A DNA stretch of 64,000 nt from NCBI RefSeq assembly GCF_017355525.1, contig NZ_CP067395.1, positions 62,001 to 126,000 on the forward strand. Reading direction: 5' to 3'. The DNA comes from Lysobacter enzymogenes. GTDB lineage: Bacteria; Pseudomonadota; Gammaproteobacteria; Xanthomonadales; Xanthomonadaceae. The stretch's first letter is position 1. Every line of letters begins with the position of its first letter. Under the pieces are notes generated by a model. The model made no database searches and was not told the origin of the DNA. It saw only the letters and a list, made by a program, of their open reading frames with translations. A program made the position numbers and the translations under genes. Positions 57,701-64,000 of this stretch are shown one piece after another.

Positions 57701-59042
57701 TGAGCGGAATCGGCGAGTCGTAGACCACCCGGTCGACCATCGGCAGCGCGTCCCACTGCGCTTCCACCTCGGCCGCGATGGATTTCGGGTTCTCGCGCAG
57801 TACGCCGCCGACGATGCCCTCGAACAGATCGACCACAGCCGAGCCGCCCTTGTTCAGCGCATCCAGAATTTCTTCGTAATCGTTGATGAGCGCTTCGTCC
57901 GCGCGCTCGAACGCCGCCAGATACAGCGCGCTGGAAAGCCCCACCTGCGCCGTACCCGCATCCAGCGAGGTCGACGACAGCTCGATCTCGCCGCCCAGAT
58001 CGACCGCATTGGCCACGCGCCGGAACAGCAGGCGCGCCTCCTCGTACACCGACTGCTCCGGCTTGAGGTAGGTGATGCGCTCGGGAATCGGCGACACCCA
58101 GGCGCGGTTGAGCCCGGCGGCCAACTCCTGCAACACGAAGTCGATCGCCTTGCGGTTCGCATACAGATGATTGACCAGCTTGAGCTTGTAGCCGGCGCCG
58201 CTGGGCTCGCGCTGCACTTCGATCGGCAGGAAGAACAGCGGGTACTGGTTGCCCTTGAACTTCACCGCGCCGAGGTACAGATACAGCTGCAAGTTGTCGC
58301 TGGTGGCGACATAGGTTTCGAGGTCGCGGAATTCCAGATAGGCGTCGGCGGCGACGAAGCCTTCGAAGAACGCCAGCAAGGCCTGCCGCGTCCCGTCCAA
58401 GGTCAGGAACTGCGGGATCGCCTCCAGCAGCGGCGCCGGCTCTTGCGTCGCCAGCAGCTTGGCCAGTTGCTCGGGCAGGATCCGCGACAGGTCCGAACAG
58501 ACGCGCTCGACCAGATCGCGCTCGGCCGCGTGCAGCGAATCCACCACCCAATAGGCCTGTGTGCGCAACGGGCCGTCGAGGTGGGCGATCAACGGCCGGA
58601 TGATGTGCTCGGACACCTTGTCGGCCAGATGCTGCTGCACGCCGTCGATCCACCGCTCCGGGTCCTGCACCGCGCTGGCGTAGGTGCTGACCGCCAACGC
58701 GCCGACCTCATGGCCCACCAGCTCGATGGACGAGGCGGGAATCGCGTTGACCTGCTCCTCGATGACCTTGCGCAACACCGGGCTGATCGGCCGCACGTAC
58801 TTGCGCGGCGCGATGCTCAGCGCCAGATCCTCGCCGGTCGGCCGGCTCAGCAGCGCCCACAGGTCGCGGTCCAGGTTCGGATACGGCGAGGTGCGCAAGC
58901 CCGAGCGGAACCCGCTTTCCGAAGTCAGCACGATGCGCCGGCGCGGCGCCTGCTGGCGCTTGAAATCCGAATCGAGAAAATCGCGGAAATACTGACTGAC
59001 CCGCGAGGCGATCGGCCTCAAGTGGGATTTCAAAGCATCCAT
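54717..59042 (-). CDS. UPF1-like SF1 helicase fused to Vsr/MTES_1575-like nuclease and C-terminal zinc ribbon
   Basis: A 1441-residue protein. Residues 1-430 are an uncharacterised helical/beta region. The SF1 helicase motifs follow: Walker A VAGPPGTGKSHT (about 467), Walker B VVIDEASQ (about 922), motif III VLGDDKQF (about 947), motif V TFDSCQGEERNIIFYS (about 1130) and motif VI LNVGFSRAQEMVWF (about 1180). A 450-residue coiled-coil-rich insertion separates Walker A and B. Residues 1275-1355 form a PD-(D/E)XK-like nuclease (RVDFLV, VIEYDGFEYHF, then RQLTLESYGYRFLRINR). The C terminus carries CSRCGK...CLPC, a Cys4 ribbon. Similar helicase-nuclease fusions occur in defence islands. No methyltransferase or adjacent effector is seen, so it would be a single-gene system. 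The start at 59042 is the first with conserved-looking sequence. Confidence 0.85.
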   Translation of the reverse strand: MDALKSHLRPIASRVSQYFRDFLDSDFKRQQAPRRRIVLTSESGFRSGLRTSPYPNLDRDLWALLSRPTGEDLALSIAPRKYVRPISPVLRKVIEEQVNAIPASSIELVGHEVGALAVSTYASAVQDPERWIDGVQQHLADKVSEHIIRPLIAHLDGPLRTQAYWVVDSLHAAERDLVERVCSDLSRILPEQLAKLLATQEPAPLLEAIPQFLTLDGTRQALLAFFEGFVAADAYLEFRDLETYVATSDNLQLYLYLGAVKFKGNQYPLFFLPIEVQREPSGAGYKLKLVNHLYANRKAIDFVLQELAAGLNRAWVSPIPERITYLKPEQSVYEEARLLFRRVANAVDLGGEIELSSTSLDAGTAQVGLSSALYLAAFERADEALINDYEEILDALNKGGSAVVDLFEGIVGGVLRENPKSIAAEVEAQWDALPMVDRVVYDSPIPLNEEQRKVLLAVRHPQGKIVVVAGPPGTGKSHTITAIAADCAFNHRSCLVLSDKTEALDVVYDKLSEAMSRVRHDPDFPNPLLRLGQQAANFKKLTSNQTISQIGAYAKAMKANQARLEAERQDKAADLKQQIARTVTTLGAIELAAVQAMHQDEGRLAEMEPALLEQLQRCKDARLLTELDAIAPMLPDLEAYLLKVFEERDYSPATLWERLSLELVLAEFLKDAAPCPWNLFEQLDAAQLRALGAALLAYQQLRMPVLGYLFRGAQVRELERQINLLPVSQPLMLKASAAQLQAVVSGGNALRLKLAGHELEHALPAAWRWLAMARPVDPIAPAAAQAFSLLRRIDPTILDKLLERPKDDARLWPLVVRFLSGWLRTREAFAAAPQIDYVGTKTQLERLNTSVMNSHVDERLIGFMDNYRSDARALAGVIASRQKFPEEKFGQVRESFPVIIASIREFGEFMPLAPDLFDVVVIDEASQVSVAQALPALLRAKKVVVLGDDKQFSNVKSSNASIEQNEKYRGELTHYFRSNVSDAADALQRLSMFDVKRSILEFCNHAASYSVMLRKHFRSYQELIGYSSGTFYGHQLQAIKIRGVPVDEVIRFDQVDTTGKKVTRGTNEAEADFILERLLELIEEDDAPTVGIITPFREQQTYLSKRLFSHAQGAEFERRLRLKVMTFDSCQGEERNIIFYSMVATAGSDALNYVFPVELTDAQQAVEEKLKVQRLNVGFSRAQEMVWFVHSKPLSEYRGAIGQALHHYANVLNHAARLPDVDEVDASSPMEARVLDWLHKTPFYQENIEGIDVFAQFEVGAYLKQLDPTYQHPAWRVDFLVTYQSPKGPIQIVIEYDGFEYHFQKGRHIHVGNHERYLHEADVERQLTLESYGYRFLRINRFNLGDDPVATLSERLYRLVEIALGEHRSEAVSQVQSQAAGLASKELKTCSRCGKIKEQAEFFDPALKDGAGGFGRVCLPCKETSATAASRPAGAKRRRWR

Positions 59043-59198
59043 TCCATGCACCGCCGTTATGGAGCGAGCGGCTCGCCAGCGGACGATCCCTGGCCTTGCG
59101 CGCGGTCCCCGTTCTTGAGGGGAAATGCTACCGCGATTCTCAACCCGTCCGCCTGCCGCCGCGTGGCGCCGAACCCCCACGCAACCCCCGTTTGCCCC

Positions 59199-59228
59199 CT
59201 GTAGGAGCGGCGCGAGCCGCGACCGCGA
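59199..59228. repeat. GAGCGGCG half-repeat (single arm)
   Basis: One arm only (CTGTAGGAGCGGCGCGAGCC to GACCGCG). It is located between the helicase and the 102-residue protein gene. Confidence 0.85.
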
Positions 59229-59261
59229 ACCCACCCGTTCGCGTCACAACCGCCTACCGAA

Positions 59262-59570
59262 TCAAACGCCACCCGACAACGAGATAAAGTGCGGTTGGCA
59301 CAGCGTCCTTATCCAACCATCGACAATCTGTTCCGAAGCCTCAGCGCCGCAGACCTCGCACATCGCCTCGCTTTCGTAGCCAATATCGACCAGATGCGAC
59401 TTGGCCGGGTGATCCCACGGATCGATCCGGAACTCCAGATGCCCGTACTTCTGGAACGCCTCCATGATCGTCACCTCGGACGGCAGGCTGTCGAACGCCT
59501 TGTCCACCAAAGGCAGCCAGCCTTTGCCGCAGGTTTCCTCAATCCAATGCTTGGCTTCGTCCCGCGTCAT
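59262..59570 (-). CDS. Small Cys-containing protein of unknown function
   Basis: A 102-residue protein, acidic, without signal peptide. A helical start (TRDEAKHWIEETCGKGWL) precedes a C-terminal CEVCG...LCQPH arrangement that could bind zinc. I recognise no family. It lies 219 bp upstream of the helicase on the same strand, and its neighbours are small unknown genes. It may be an immunity-type or accessory protein of this variable region. Confidence 0.65.
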   Translation of the reverse strand: MTRDEAKHWIEETCGKGWLPLVDKAFDSLPSEVTIMEAFQKYGHLEFRIDPWDHPAKSHLVDIGYESEAMCEVCGAEASEQIVDGWIRTLCQPHFISLSGGV

Positions 59571-59604
59571 TCGTCGTGCCTACAGAAAGGGAGGGTGGGT
59601 TTCG

Positions 59605-60072
59605 TCAAGCGTCCATACTCGCAGCCAACAAACACCACACCGGCAAGAACAGAGGACTGGCGTAAGCCAGAAACTTGATCGACCCGAGCGACATGGTTTG
59701 CCCGCCGCCGCGAGCCCCGAACGGCGACAGCAACCCGAACTGCTGGATCTTGCGCGCTCCGTCGGCCAACAACACCCACAACGCCAACAGCACGAACAAG
59801 GCGAAAACACTGCCCAGCCACGCAAGCACATAGGGGTTGAGGTCTTGCGGGCGGAAGTAAGCGAACATACCTCGCGGCACGCTGCCGAACACTACGCCCC
59901 AGCCCATGACCACCCACGGCACTGTCGCGGCCACCGCGAAAATACGCATATAGCGCTGGCCTTCTTCGAGCTGCGGCCCGGCGGTCGCCGCGAGGCGGCG
60001 CATTCCGACCCGGAAGTTGTAATAGACCAGCCCCAGGCAAAGCAGCCAGAAACCATCGGCGATCAAGTTCAT
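59605..60072 (-). CDS. Small multi-spanning membrane protein of unknown function
   Basis: A 155-residue protein with about four hydrophobic helices (residues 3-20, 45-68, 80-107, 133-152). No family recognised. The start MNLIADGF at 60072 is preferred; frames open upstream run into the GAGCGGCG repeat. Its first codons and about 150 bp of 5' flank are duplicated at 60768-60919, before another gene pair. Confidence 0.6.
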   Translation of the reverse strand: MNLIADGFWLLCLGLVYYNFRVGMRRLAATAGPQLEEGQRYMRIFAVAATVPWVVMGWGVVFGSVPRGMFAYFRPQDLNPYVLAWLGSVFALFVLLALWVLLADGARKIQQFGLLSPFGARGGGQTMSLGSIKFLAYASPLFLPVWCLLAASMDA

Positions 60073-60205
60073 CCGTGTCCCCGGGGCCCGCCCCCGCGAG
60101 CCCGCGTGGCCAGAGCATGGCACAGCGCCCGCACCGCCCGCACCTGCCGCCCCGAATTCCCGGCGGCCTCCTGTAGGAGCGGCGCGAGCCGCGACCGCGA
60201 ACCCA
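60050..60205. repeat. Duplicated 5' block, copy 1 (start of membrane-protein gene, leader and half-repeat)
   Basis: It covers the first codons (MNLIADG), the leader GGGCCCGCCCCCGCGA.., GGCCAGAGCATGGCACAGCG, and the GAGCGGCG arm at 60171-60200. Copy 2 is at 60768-60919 at about 80-85% identity by eye. Confidence 0.8.
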
Positions 60206-60298
60206 CACGCTCGCGTCGCAATTCCTACCGAATAAACCCAGCAGATCGGCGGGCTTGTTGCGTCATGGGATCGACTTGACTGCGGTCCCATTGTCTCC

Positions 60299-60661
60299 CT
60301 ACAAGCCGAGGTAGCTTTCCTTTGTAAGGATTCGATCAACGCGACCGTTCTGATCGAACGCTACGATTATTCTCGTCGTTTTCGTGATCGCATCCACTGG
60401 CGGCTCGGAGACGAAAAACACGAGGGTAGAAGATTCGAGCGCCTCCTCTTGAACCATTTCAGTCGGCAATGCCGATGTATCGGCCATCGGAGGGCTGAAC
60501 TCGAACTTTATGCCGCGGCCTTTCAGTAGACGTTCGACGTTGGCGCGAGTTTCTCCGACTCTAATGCCTTCAGTCGCAGCCTCGGCAGGTCCATGCCTCT
60601 GGCAAGAGGCCGAATAGATGCTGAAAAATACCAACAGCAATCCGTTGATGGCGCGCTTCAC
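60299..60661 (-). CDS. Small lipoprotein of unknown function
   Basis: A 120-residue protein starting at GTG. Lipobox SASC at residue 20 after a hydrophobic signal. The mature part has RVGETRANVERLLKGRGI, reminiscent of the SmpA/BamE-like fold, and a C-terminal IVAFDQNGRVDRI strand pair. Its GTG overlaps the stop of a 41-codon frame (GTGA). The DNA here is AT-richer than surrounding genes, suggesting acquired sequence. Confidence 0.6.
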   Translation of the reverse strand: MKRAINGLLLVFFSIYSASCQRHGPAEAATEGIRVGETRANVERLLKGRGIKFEFSPPMADTSALPTEMVQEEALESSTLVFFVSEPPVDAITKTTRIIVAFDQNGRVDRILTKESYLGL

Positions 60662-60783
60662 CGGTCAGGCCCCTGTGGTTCGAACTGCACTCCAGTTGTG
60701 CGGTCGCTTCCCAAAGCATTGTTGCTGGCGTCAGGCGTGGCAACGGGTCTGGTTCCAGTAAGACCTTCGGCGATCGAGTTCAT
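60658..60783 (-). CDS. Possible 41-residue leader/remnant protein overlapping the lipoprotein start
   Basis: ATG at 60783 to TGA at 60658 encodes MNSIAEGLTGTRPVATPDAS plus 21 more residues. The first seven codons match the start of the membrane-protein gene (MNLIADG), then similarity stops. The stop overlaps the GTG of the lipoprotein gene, so it could be translated as a coupled leader. It may instead be a scar of recombination. Confidence 0.35.
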   Translation of the reverse strand: MNSIAEGLTGTRPVATPDASNNALGSDRTTGVQFEPQGPDR

Positions 60784-60919
60784 CGAGGCCCTCAGGGCCC
60801 GCCCCCGCGATCCCACGTGGCCGGAGCATGCCACAGCGCTCGCGGCGCCCGCACCTGCCGCCCGAATCCCCGGCGGCCTCCTGTAGGAGCGGCGCGAGCC
60901 GCGACCGCGGGGTCGCCCG
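60768..60919. repeat. Duplicated 5' block, copy 2, including part of a complete GAGCGGCG palindrome
   Basis: Counterpart of 60050-60205. Ends in the first arm of the complete palindrome at 60881-60969. Confidence 0.8.
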
Positions 60920-60969
60920 CTTGCGCCGTAAGCGAGGATTCGCGGTCGCGGCTTGCGCCGCTCCTACAG
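60881..60969. repeat. GAGCGGCG palindrome, complete copy
   Basis: Arms CTGTAGGAGCGGCGCGAGCC... and ...GGCTTGCGCCGCTCCTACAG with the CTTGCGCCGTAAGCGAGG spacer shared with 54601-54689. Confidence 0.94.
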
Positions 60970-61041
60970 GGGACACCCGATTCGCGTAACCACCGGGCCG
61001 ACACCGCAGGAACGACGCAAACCCCAACGCACGAACCCGGT

Positions 61042-61434
61042 TCAGGGCTTCTTCGGCTCGTAACTCGAATCGTTGTCCACCCAGATTTCGGTGCACTTCT
61101 TGCCGGCATCGAACCCGAAGTGGATATACGAATCGCCCTTGGCCGACTGCGCCACCGACACCAACTGCGGCTCGGTGGTGTTGCACGACACGCGCGCGCC
61201 GAAGGCATTGGCCGCCGTGCAGGTGGCATTGACCGTCGCCACGCCGGAACTCGCCTGCACGCTGCAACCGATGCTCTGCCTGGCGTCGGCGCTGTTGCGG
61301 GCATAGCCCGCATTGCCTTCGGCGTAGTTGGTGCCCACGTCGACGGGAACGTATTGCTTGACGCCGGCATGCGCCGGCGCGAACGAAAGAGCGACAGCGC
61401 ACACAACGACCGATACCGCGAACGAATGCTTCAT
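61042..61434 (-). CDS. Small secreted protein of unknown function
   Basis: A 130-residue protein with a signal peptide (1-23, ending AHAG). Four cysteines in the mature part (GCSVQ, TCTAA, SCNTT, KCTEI) suggest two disulfides. It is rich in Ala, Ser, Asn and Val. No family recognised; related short exported proteins are common in Lysobacter. GGAGGACACCGTC lies before the ATG, a strong ribosome binding site. Confidence 0.65.
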   Translation of the reverse strand: MKHSFAVSVVVCAVALSFAPAHAGVKQYVPVDVGTNYAEGNAGYARNSADARQSIGCSVQASSGVATVNATCTAANAFGARVSCNTTEPQLVSVAQSAKGDSYIHFGFDAGKKCTEIWVDNDSSYEPKKP

Positions 61435-61479
61435 GACGGTGTCCTCCTGGACAGTGAGCGGATCAGCAGGCCGATACCG

Positions 61480-61980
61480 TCAGTTCACCCGCCCCGTCGC
61501 CCCCGCGCCGGTGCTCCCGTTGTAGAACAAGATCCCATTCGGCGAATACGTCAACCGGCTCCACCCCAACGCGAACGCACCGTTGGGATAGGTGAGCAAG
61601 GTGGTGTGATTGCCCGCGCTGTCGATCGTGCCGATGGCCCCGGCCCCCGTCTGCGCGTTGTAGAAGAAGATGCCGTTCGGCGTGGAGACGATGCTGCTCC
61701 AGCCGGTGGCGAACGAGAACGCCGGATAGGTGCGGACGGTGACGTGATTGCCGGTGCTGGTGACCCGGCCGACCGCGGCCGAGCCGTTCTGCGCGTTGTA
61801 GTAGAACAAGCCGTTGGGCGTGTCGACGATGCTGGTCCAGCCGGTGGCGAACGAGCCGGCCGGCCAGGTCTGCAAGGTGGTGAACGACTGCGCCTGCGCA
61901 TGCTGCGCGGGCAGGGCCAACGCCAACGGGACCAGCAGCAACGCCAACCAACCGCGCTTGCTCGCGTTCGTGAGGTTCAT
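61480..61980 (-). CDS. Secreted three-repeat protein (tachylectin/beta-propeller-like)
   Basis: A 166-residue protein. Signal peptide 1-31 (ending AQAQ). The mature part is three repeats of about 45 residues with the core FATGWTSIVDTPNGLFYYNA and GWS(S/R)(I/L)..(T/S)PNGI(F/L)FYN. Such repeats occur in tachylectin-type lectins and exported beta-propellers. With only three units it may be a fragment of a propeller that oligomerises. Sugar binding is a guess. The start MNLTNASKRG has GGAAAGGAAAAG upstream. Confidence 0.7.
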   Translation of the reverse strand: MNLTNASKRGWLALLLVPLALALPAQHAQAQSFTTLQTWPAGSFATGWTSIVDTPNGLFYYNAQNGSAAVGRVTSTGNHVTVRTYPAFSFATGWSSIVSTPNGIFFYNAQTGAGAIGTIDSAGNHTTLLTYPNGAFALGWSRLTYSPNGILFYNGSTGAGATGRVN

Positions 61981-62325
61981 GGCTTTTCCTTTCCTTGGGG
62001 TTCGCAGGGCGCGGCGGCGAGGGCGGGGTGGCCCCCGCGTCGCGATGCCGCGCTCAAGCGACGGTTCGCCGCGCGGCATGGGCGGATTCAAGGCCGCCGC
62101 GGCGACCGCGGCAAGCCGCCCCGGCGCTTGCCCGGATGGCGCGTGACGGCGCGCGCAGAGGAAAGGAAAAGACCGGAAAAAATCGTGCGGCAGTTACGGA
62201 TCCGGAAACATCCGCAACCGCGCCTGCGTCGCAACAGCAGGCGCGATGCGTGGCGCACCCGCGAGCTTCAACGCGCAGGGCCCGAGCGAACCGAAGACGC
62301 GGCAGTCCCTGCGCAACCCTTCGTG
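61981..62325. other. 345-bp gap between serine hydrolase and repeat-protein genes
   Basis: Apart from the ribosome binding site of the gene at 61980, I see nothing in it: no terminator with a T-run, repeat or RNA. Confidence 0.4.
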
Positions 62326-63441
62326 TCAGCGCGCCGCCGCCGCCGGCGCCACCCCATAGAACTCCGCAATCTTCGGAATGAACCGCTGCGGATTCGCACC
62401 CGCGAGATTGGTCAACAGCACCACCGCCAAGCCCTCATCCGGATACACCACGAACGCCGCGCGCGCACCGCCGATGCCGGCCACCTGCCGCGTCGGCGAC
62501 GCCTGCAACACCGGCCAACCCGCGCCCCAGGCGCCATCGGCGCCGCTGTTCAATTTCTCCGGCGTCCACATGCGCCGCAGATGCGCCCGATCGATCAGCC
62601 GCCCGTCCGACACCGCGATCAGCCAACGCGACAACTCCTCCGCCGTGGTCTGGATGCCGCCGCCGGCCCACAGGCTGTAGGGCATGTCGTAGATCCAGCG
62701 CGACAAGCGGCTGCCATCGTTCTTCGCCAGCGTCCCGCGCGGCGTGTAGCTGTAGATCGTCGCCGCGTTGGCCACCAGATCGTAGCTGTCGCCGAACGTC
62801 GTCAACGGCATGCCGACCACCGCGAACTGGCGCTGCGCCATGTATTGCTCGTAAGGCAGATTCGTCTGCTTGACGATGATCTGCGCCAACAGCCCGTAGT
62901 TGGTCTGGTTGTAGGCGAACCGCTCGCCGACCGGCGCGCCCAACGGCAGCGTCTTGACCGCCGTCCACGCCGCCGCCTCGTTGCCGCCGCCGATTAGCCC
63001 GCGCTGATCGACGATATCGGGCAGGCCGGACGTATGCCCGAGCAACTGGCGCACGCGGATCGTCCGCCACGCGGCGGGCAGGTCGTCCAGGTAGCGCGAA
63101 GCGGGCGCGTCGAGATCCACCTTGCCGGCTTGCGCGAGTTGCATCATCGCCACGCCGGTGAAGGACTTGGTGGCGGAGTTGATGGGGAAGCGGGTGTTGG
63201 GCGTGACCGGGACTTGGTTTTCGACGTTGGCGAGGCCGTAGCTTTCGGACAGGACGACTTGGCCGTCTTTGATCACCGCGACCTGCAGGCCGGGGATTCG
63301 TTGGTCCGTCATGGTTTGCTGGACGAAGTTGCGGGTTAGGGTGTTGGCGTCTTGCAACGAGGTGGCAGCGAGGGCGAGACACGGGAACGACATCAGTACC
63401 GCGGTGATGAGAGCGGTGATGCGGGGTTTTGCAGATGGCAT
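62326..63441 (-). CDS. Exported class C beta-lactamase-fold serine hydrolase
   Basis: A 371-residue protein. Signal peptide 1-25 (ending ALAA). The nucleophile motif S-x-x-K is in NSATKSFTG (near residue 91); the second motif (normally Y-x-N) is YNQ in FAYNQTNYGLL (near 178), and the third is in the GIGGARAAF region rather than a clear KTG. Members include D-aminopeptidases, esterases and PBP-like proteins. True beta-lactamase activity is unlikely with these motifs. ATG 63441 gives a proper signal peptide; the frame upstream is open but unconvincing. Confidence 0.88.
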   Translation of the reverse strand: MPSAKPRITALITAVLMSFPCLALAATSLQDANTLTRNFVQQTMTDQRIPGLQVAVIKDGQVVLSESYGLANVENQVPVTPNTRFPINSATKSFTGVAMMQLAQAGKVDLDAPASRYLDDLPAAWRTIRVRQLLGHTSGLPDIVDQRGLIGGGNEAAAWTAVKTLPLGAPVGERFAYNQTNYGLLAQIIVKQTNLPYEQYMAQRQFAVVGMPLTTFGDSYDLVANAATIYSYTPRGTLAKNDGSRLSRWIYDMPYSLWAGGGIQTTAEELSRWLIAVSDGRLIDRAHLRRMWTPEKLNSGADGAWGAGWPVLQASPTRQVAGIGGARAAFVVYPDEGLAVVLLTNLAGANPQRFIPKIAEFYGVAPAAAAR

Positions 63442-63823
63442 GCGAGTCCCTAGGCCGGAGGTGTTGGTGAAGTGAGGTTTAAGAGCCGAGTGGCAGCCCA
63501 CGGTCAGTCGGACGTCCTGCGCGGGTGAAGAGTTTAAGTGCGTGTCAATCTCAAGCTTCGGCGGGATAGGCTCTACTTGATAGGGATTCACGAGACAGAC
63601 GAATGGTAATCAGCTTTGTAAGTGACGTTGTGTTTCACATCCGTGTTTCCGTCATGCTGAGAATGTCTGCGGGTTGCAAATTGCTAGTCAGGCAAGTTTT
63701 CTATTGGTGCGTTGATAGTTGCGCGGTAGTGTCTATAGTCCAGTCACCTATGAGCTGGCTGGAATATCTAGCTCCAACTGACGCGACCGAAAATCTAGGC
63801 GCAGCCTTTCTGGGGAGGTAGGA
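63442..63823. other. 382-bp AT-richer gap at the right-hand island boundary
   Basis: GC content falls sharply after about 63460. It contains the candidate promoter at 63712-63739. A 72-codon frame at 63603-63821 has no ribosome binding site and poor composition. Confidence 0.5.
63712..63739 (+). promoter_or_regulatory. Sigma70-like promoter
   Basis: TTGATA (63712-63717), 16-bp spacer, TATAGT (63734-63739); each hexamer matches consensus at five of six bases. It is about 85 bp upstream of the gene at 63824. Confidence 0.55.
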
Positions 63824-64000
63824 ATGGCCGATGGCTTCGAAAGGGTACGGGTTGCACTCGCCCGCAATGGGTATGTCTATTTGCGCGATCAACCTTCTAA
63901 ACAGATTTCACAACTGATGCTTGAGCTCGCCACTCGTCTCGGAGGTTCAATTCGAACCGGACGAGGTGGTGCCGTAATTGAGTTGCTGGAGGAGCGGGAA
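63824..64000 (+). CDS. Truncated gene at window end, possibly a TauD/TfdA-like dioxygenase
   Basis: 59 codons are visible, running off the window. GGGGAGGTAGGA gives an excellent ribosome binding site for ATG 63824. The segment ARNGYVYLRDQPSKQI followed by LATRLGGSIRTGRGGAVIEL resembles the start of clavaminate-synthase/TauD-like Fe(II) oxygenases, where a helix-strand pair precedes a Gly-rich turn. The evidence is thin. Codon use is much less GC-biased than in the rest of the window, suggesting a transferred biosynthetic or defence locus. Confidence 0.45.
   Translation, partial: MADGFERVRVALARNGYVYLRDQPSKQISQLMLELATRLGGSIRTGRGGAVIELLEERE

Noticed and set aside
63603..63821. 72-codon frame before the last gene
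   Set aside because: No ribosome binding site, no recognisable features, and it overlaps the likely promoter of the gene at 63824.

Overview
The window is about 64 kb of very GC-rich chromosomal DNA with strong G/C third-position bias. Gene content points to a gammaproteobacterium of the Xanthomonadaceae/Lysobacteraceae, most likely Lysobacter or a close relative. The main markers are the N-acetylornithine carbamoyltransferase arginine pathway with a fused acetylglutamate kinase/synthase, a FimX-like protein, PhaR with PhaB-type reductases, secreted peptidoglycan-lytic enzymes, and a dense set of GAGCGGCG-type palindromic intergenic repeats. This assignment is inference from gene content; no rRNA or species marker is present.

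Layout. 1-9.6 kb: the 3' end of an asparagine synthetase gene, a LysR regulator beside a secreted cyclase-family hydrolase, a small secreted protein, a SpoIID-domain protein followed by an N-acetylmuramoyl-L-alanine amidase (the two share an almost identical C-terminal SH3 cassette and are followed by two copies of a rho-independent terminator), a Trp-rich phasin-like protein, a VOC protein, and an orphan HsdR-N-type nuclease-like protein. 9.6-35.6 kb: mostly housekeeping genes. These are tRNA-Ala(CGC), RNase D, a lipoprotein with a sulfatase-modifying-factor fold, an M48 protease, two acetoacetyl-CoA reductases flanking the PHA regulator PhaR, GluQ-RS, HtpX, FimX, divergent epmB/efp, an MTA/SAH deaminase followed by ubiG-gph-(phytoene synthase-like), folE2, a membrane diguanylate cyclase coupled to a YiiX-like protein, M23 peptidase/dihydroorotase/yidD, and a DksA-family protein with a histone-H1-like tail. 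35.6-40.7 kb: deaminase, MFS transporter/sufE, cysS and a small secreted protein.

41-53 kb is an amino-acid biosynthesis cluster, all on the plus strand: argF' - argG - argE' - argB(A) - GNAT - argC - proS - argH - proB - proA. Many junctions are ATGA or 4-8 nt overlaps. It routes glutamate through N-acetylated intermediates to citrulline and arginine, and separately through glutamyl phosphate to proline. The embedded prolyl-tRNA synthetase is the short, INS-less type typical of alphaproteobacteria and has a long hairpin in its leader, which suggests horizontal acquisition.

53-64 kb is accessory DNA. It holds a Tat-exported beta-helix protein; a 1441-residue UPF1-like SF1 helicase fused to a Vsr/MTES_1575-like nuclease and a Cys4 zinc ribbon (the best candidate here for a little-described defence or nucleic-acid-processing protein); several small unknown genes with signs of segmental duplication of their 5' regions; secreted repeat proteins; a class C beta-lactamase-fold hydrolase; and, at the right edge, an abrupt shift to AT-richer DNA with a sigma70-like promoter and a truncated gene.

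At least eight loci carry the GAGCGGCG palindrome family, one of them amplified as 163-bp tandem units that also supply the stop codon of the upstream gene. A second family (CTCTCCCGC...GCGGGAGAG) brackets argG. I saw no CRISPR array, prophage, IS transposase or rRNA.
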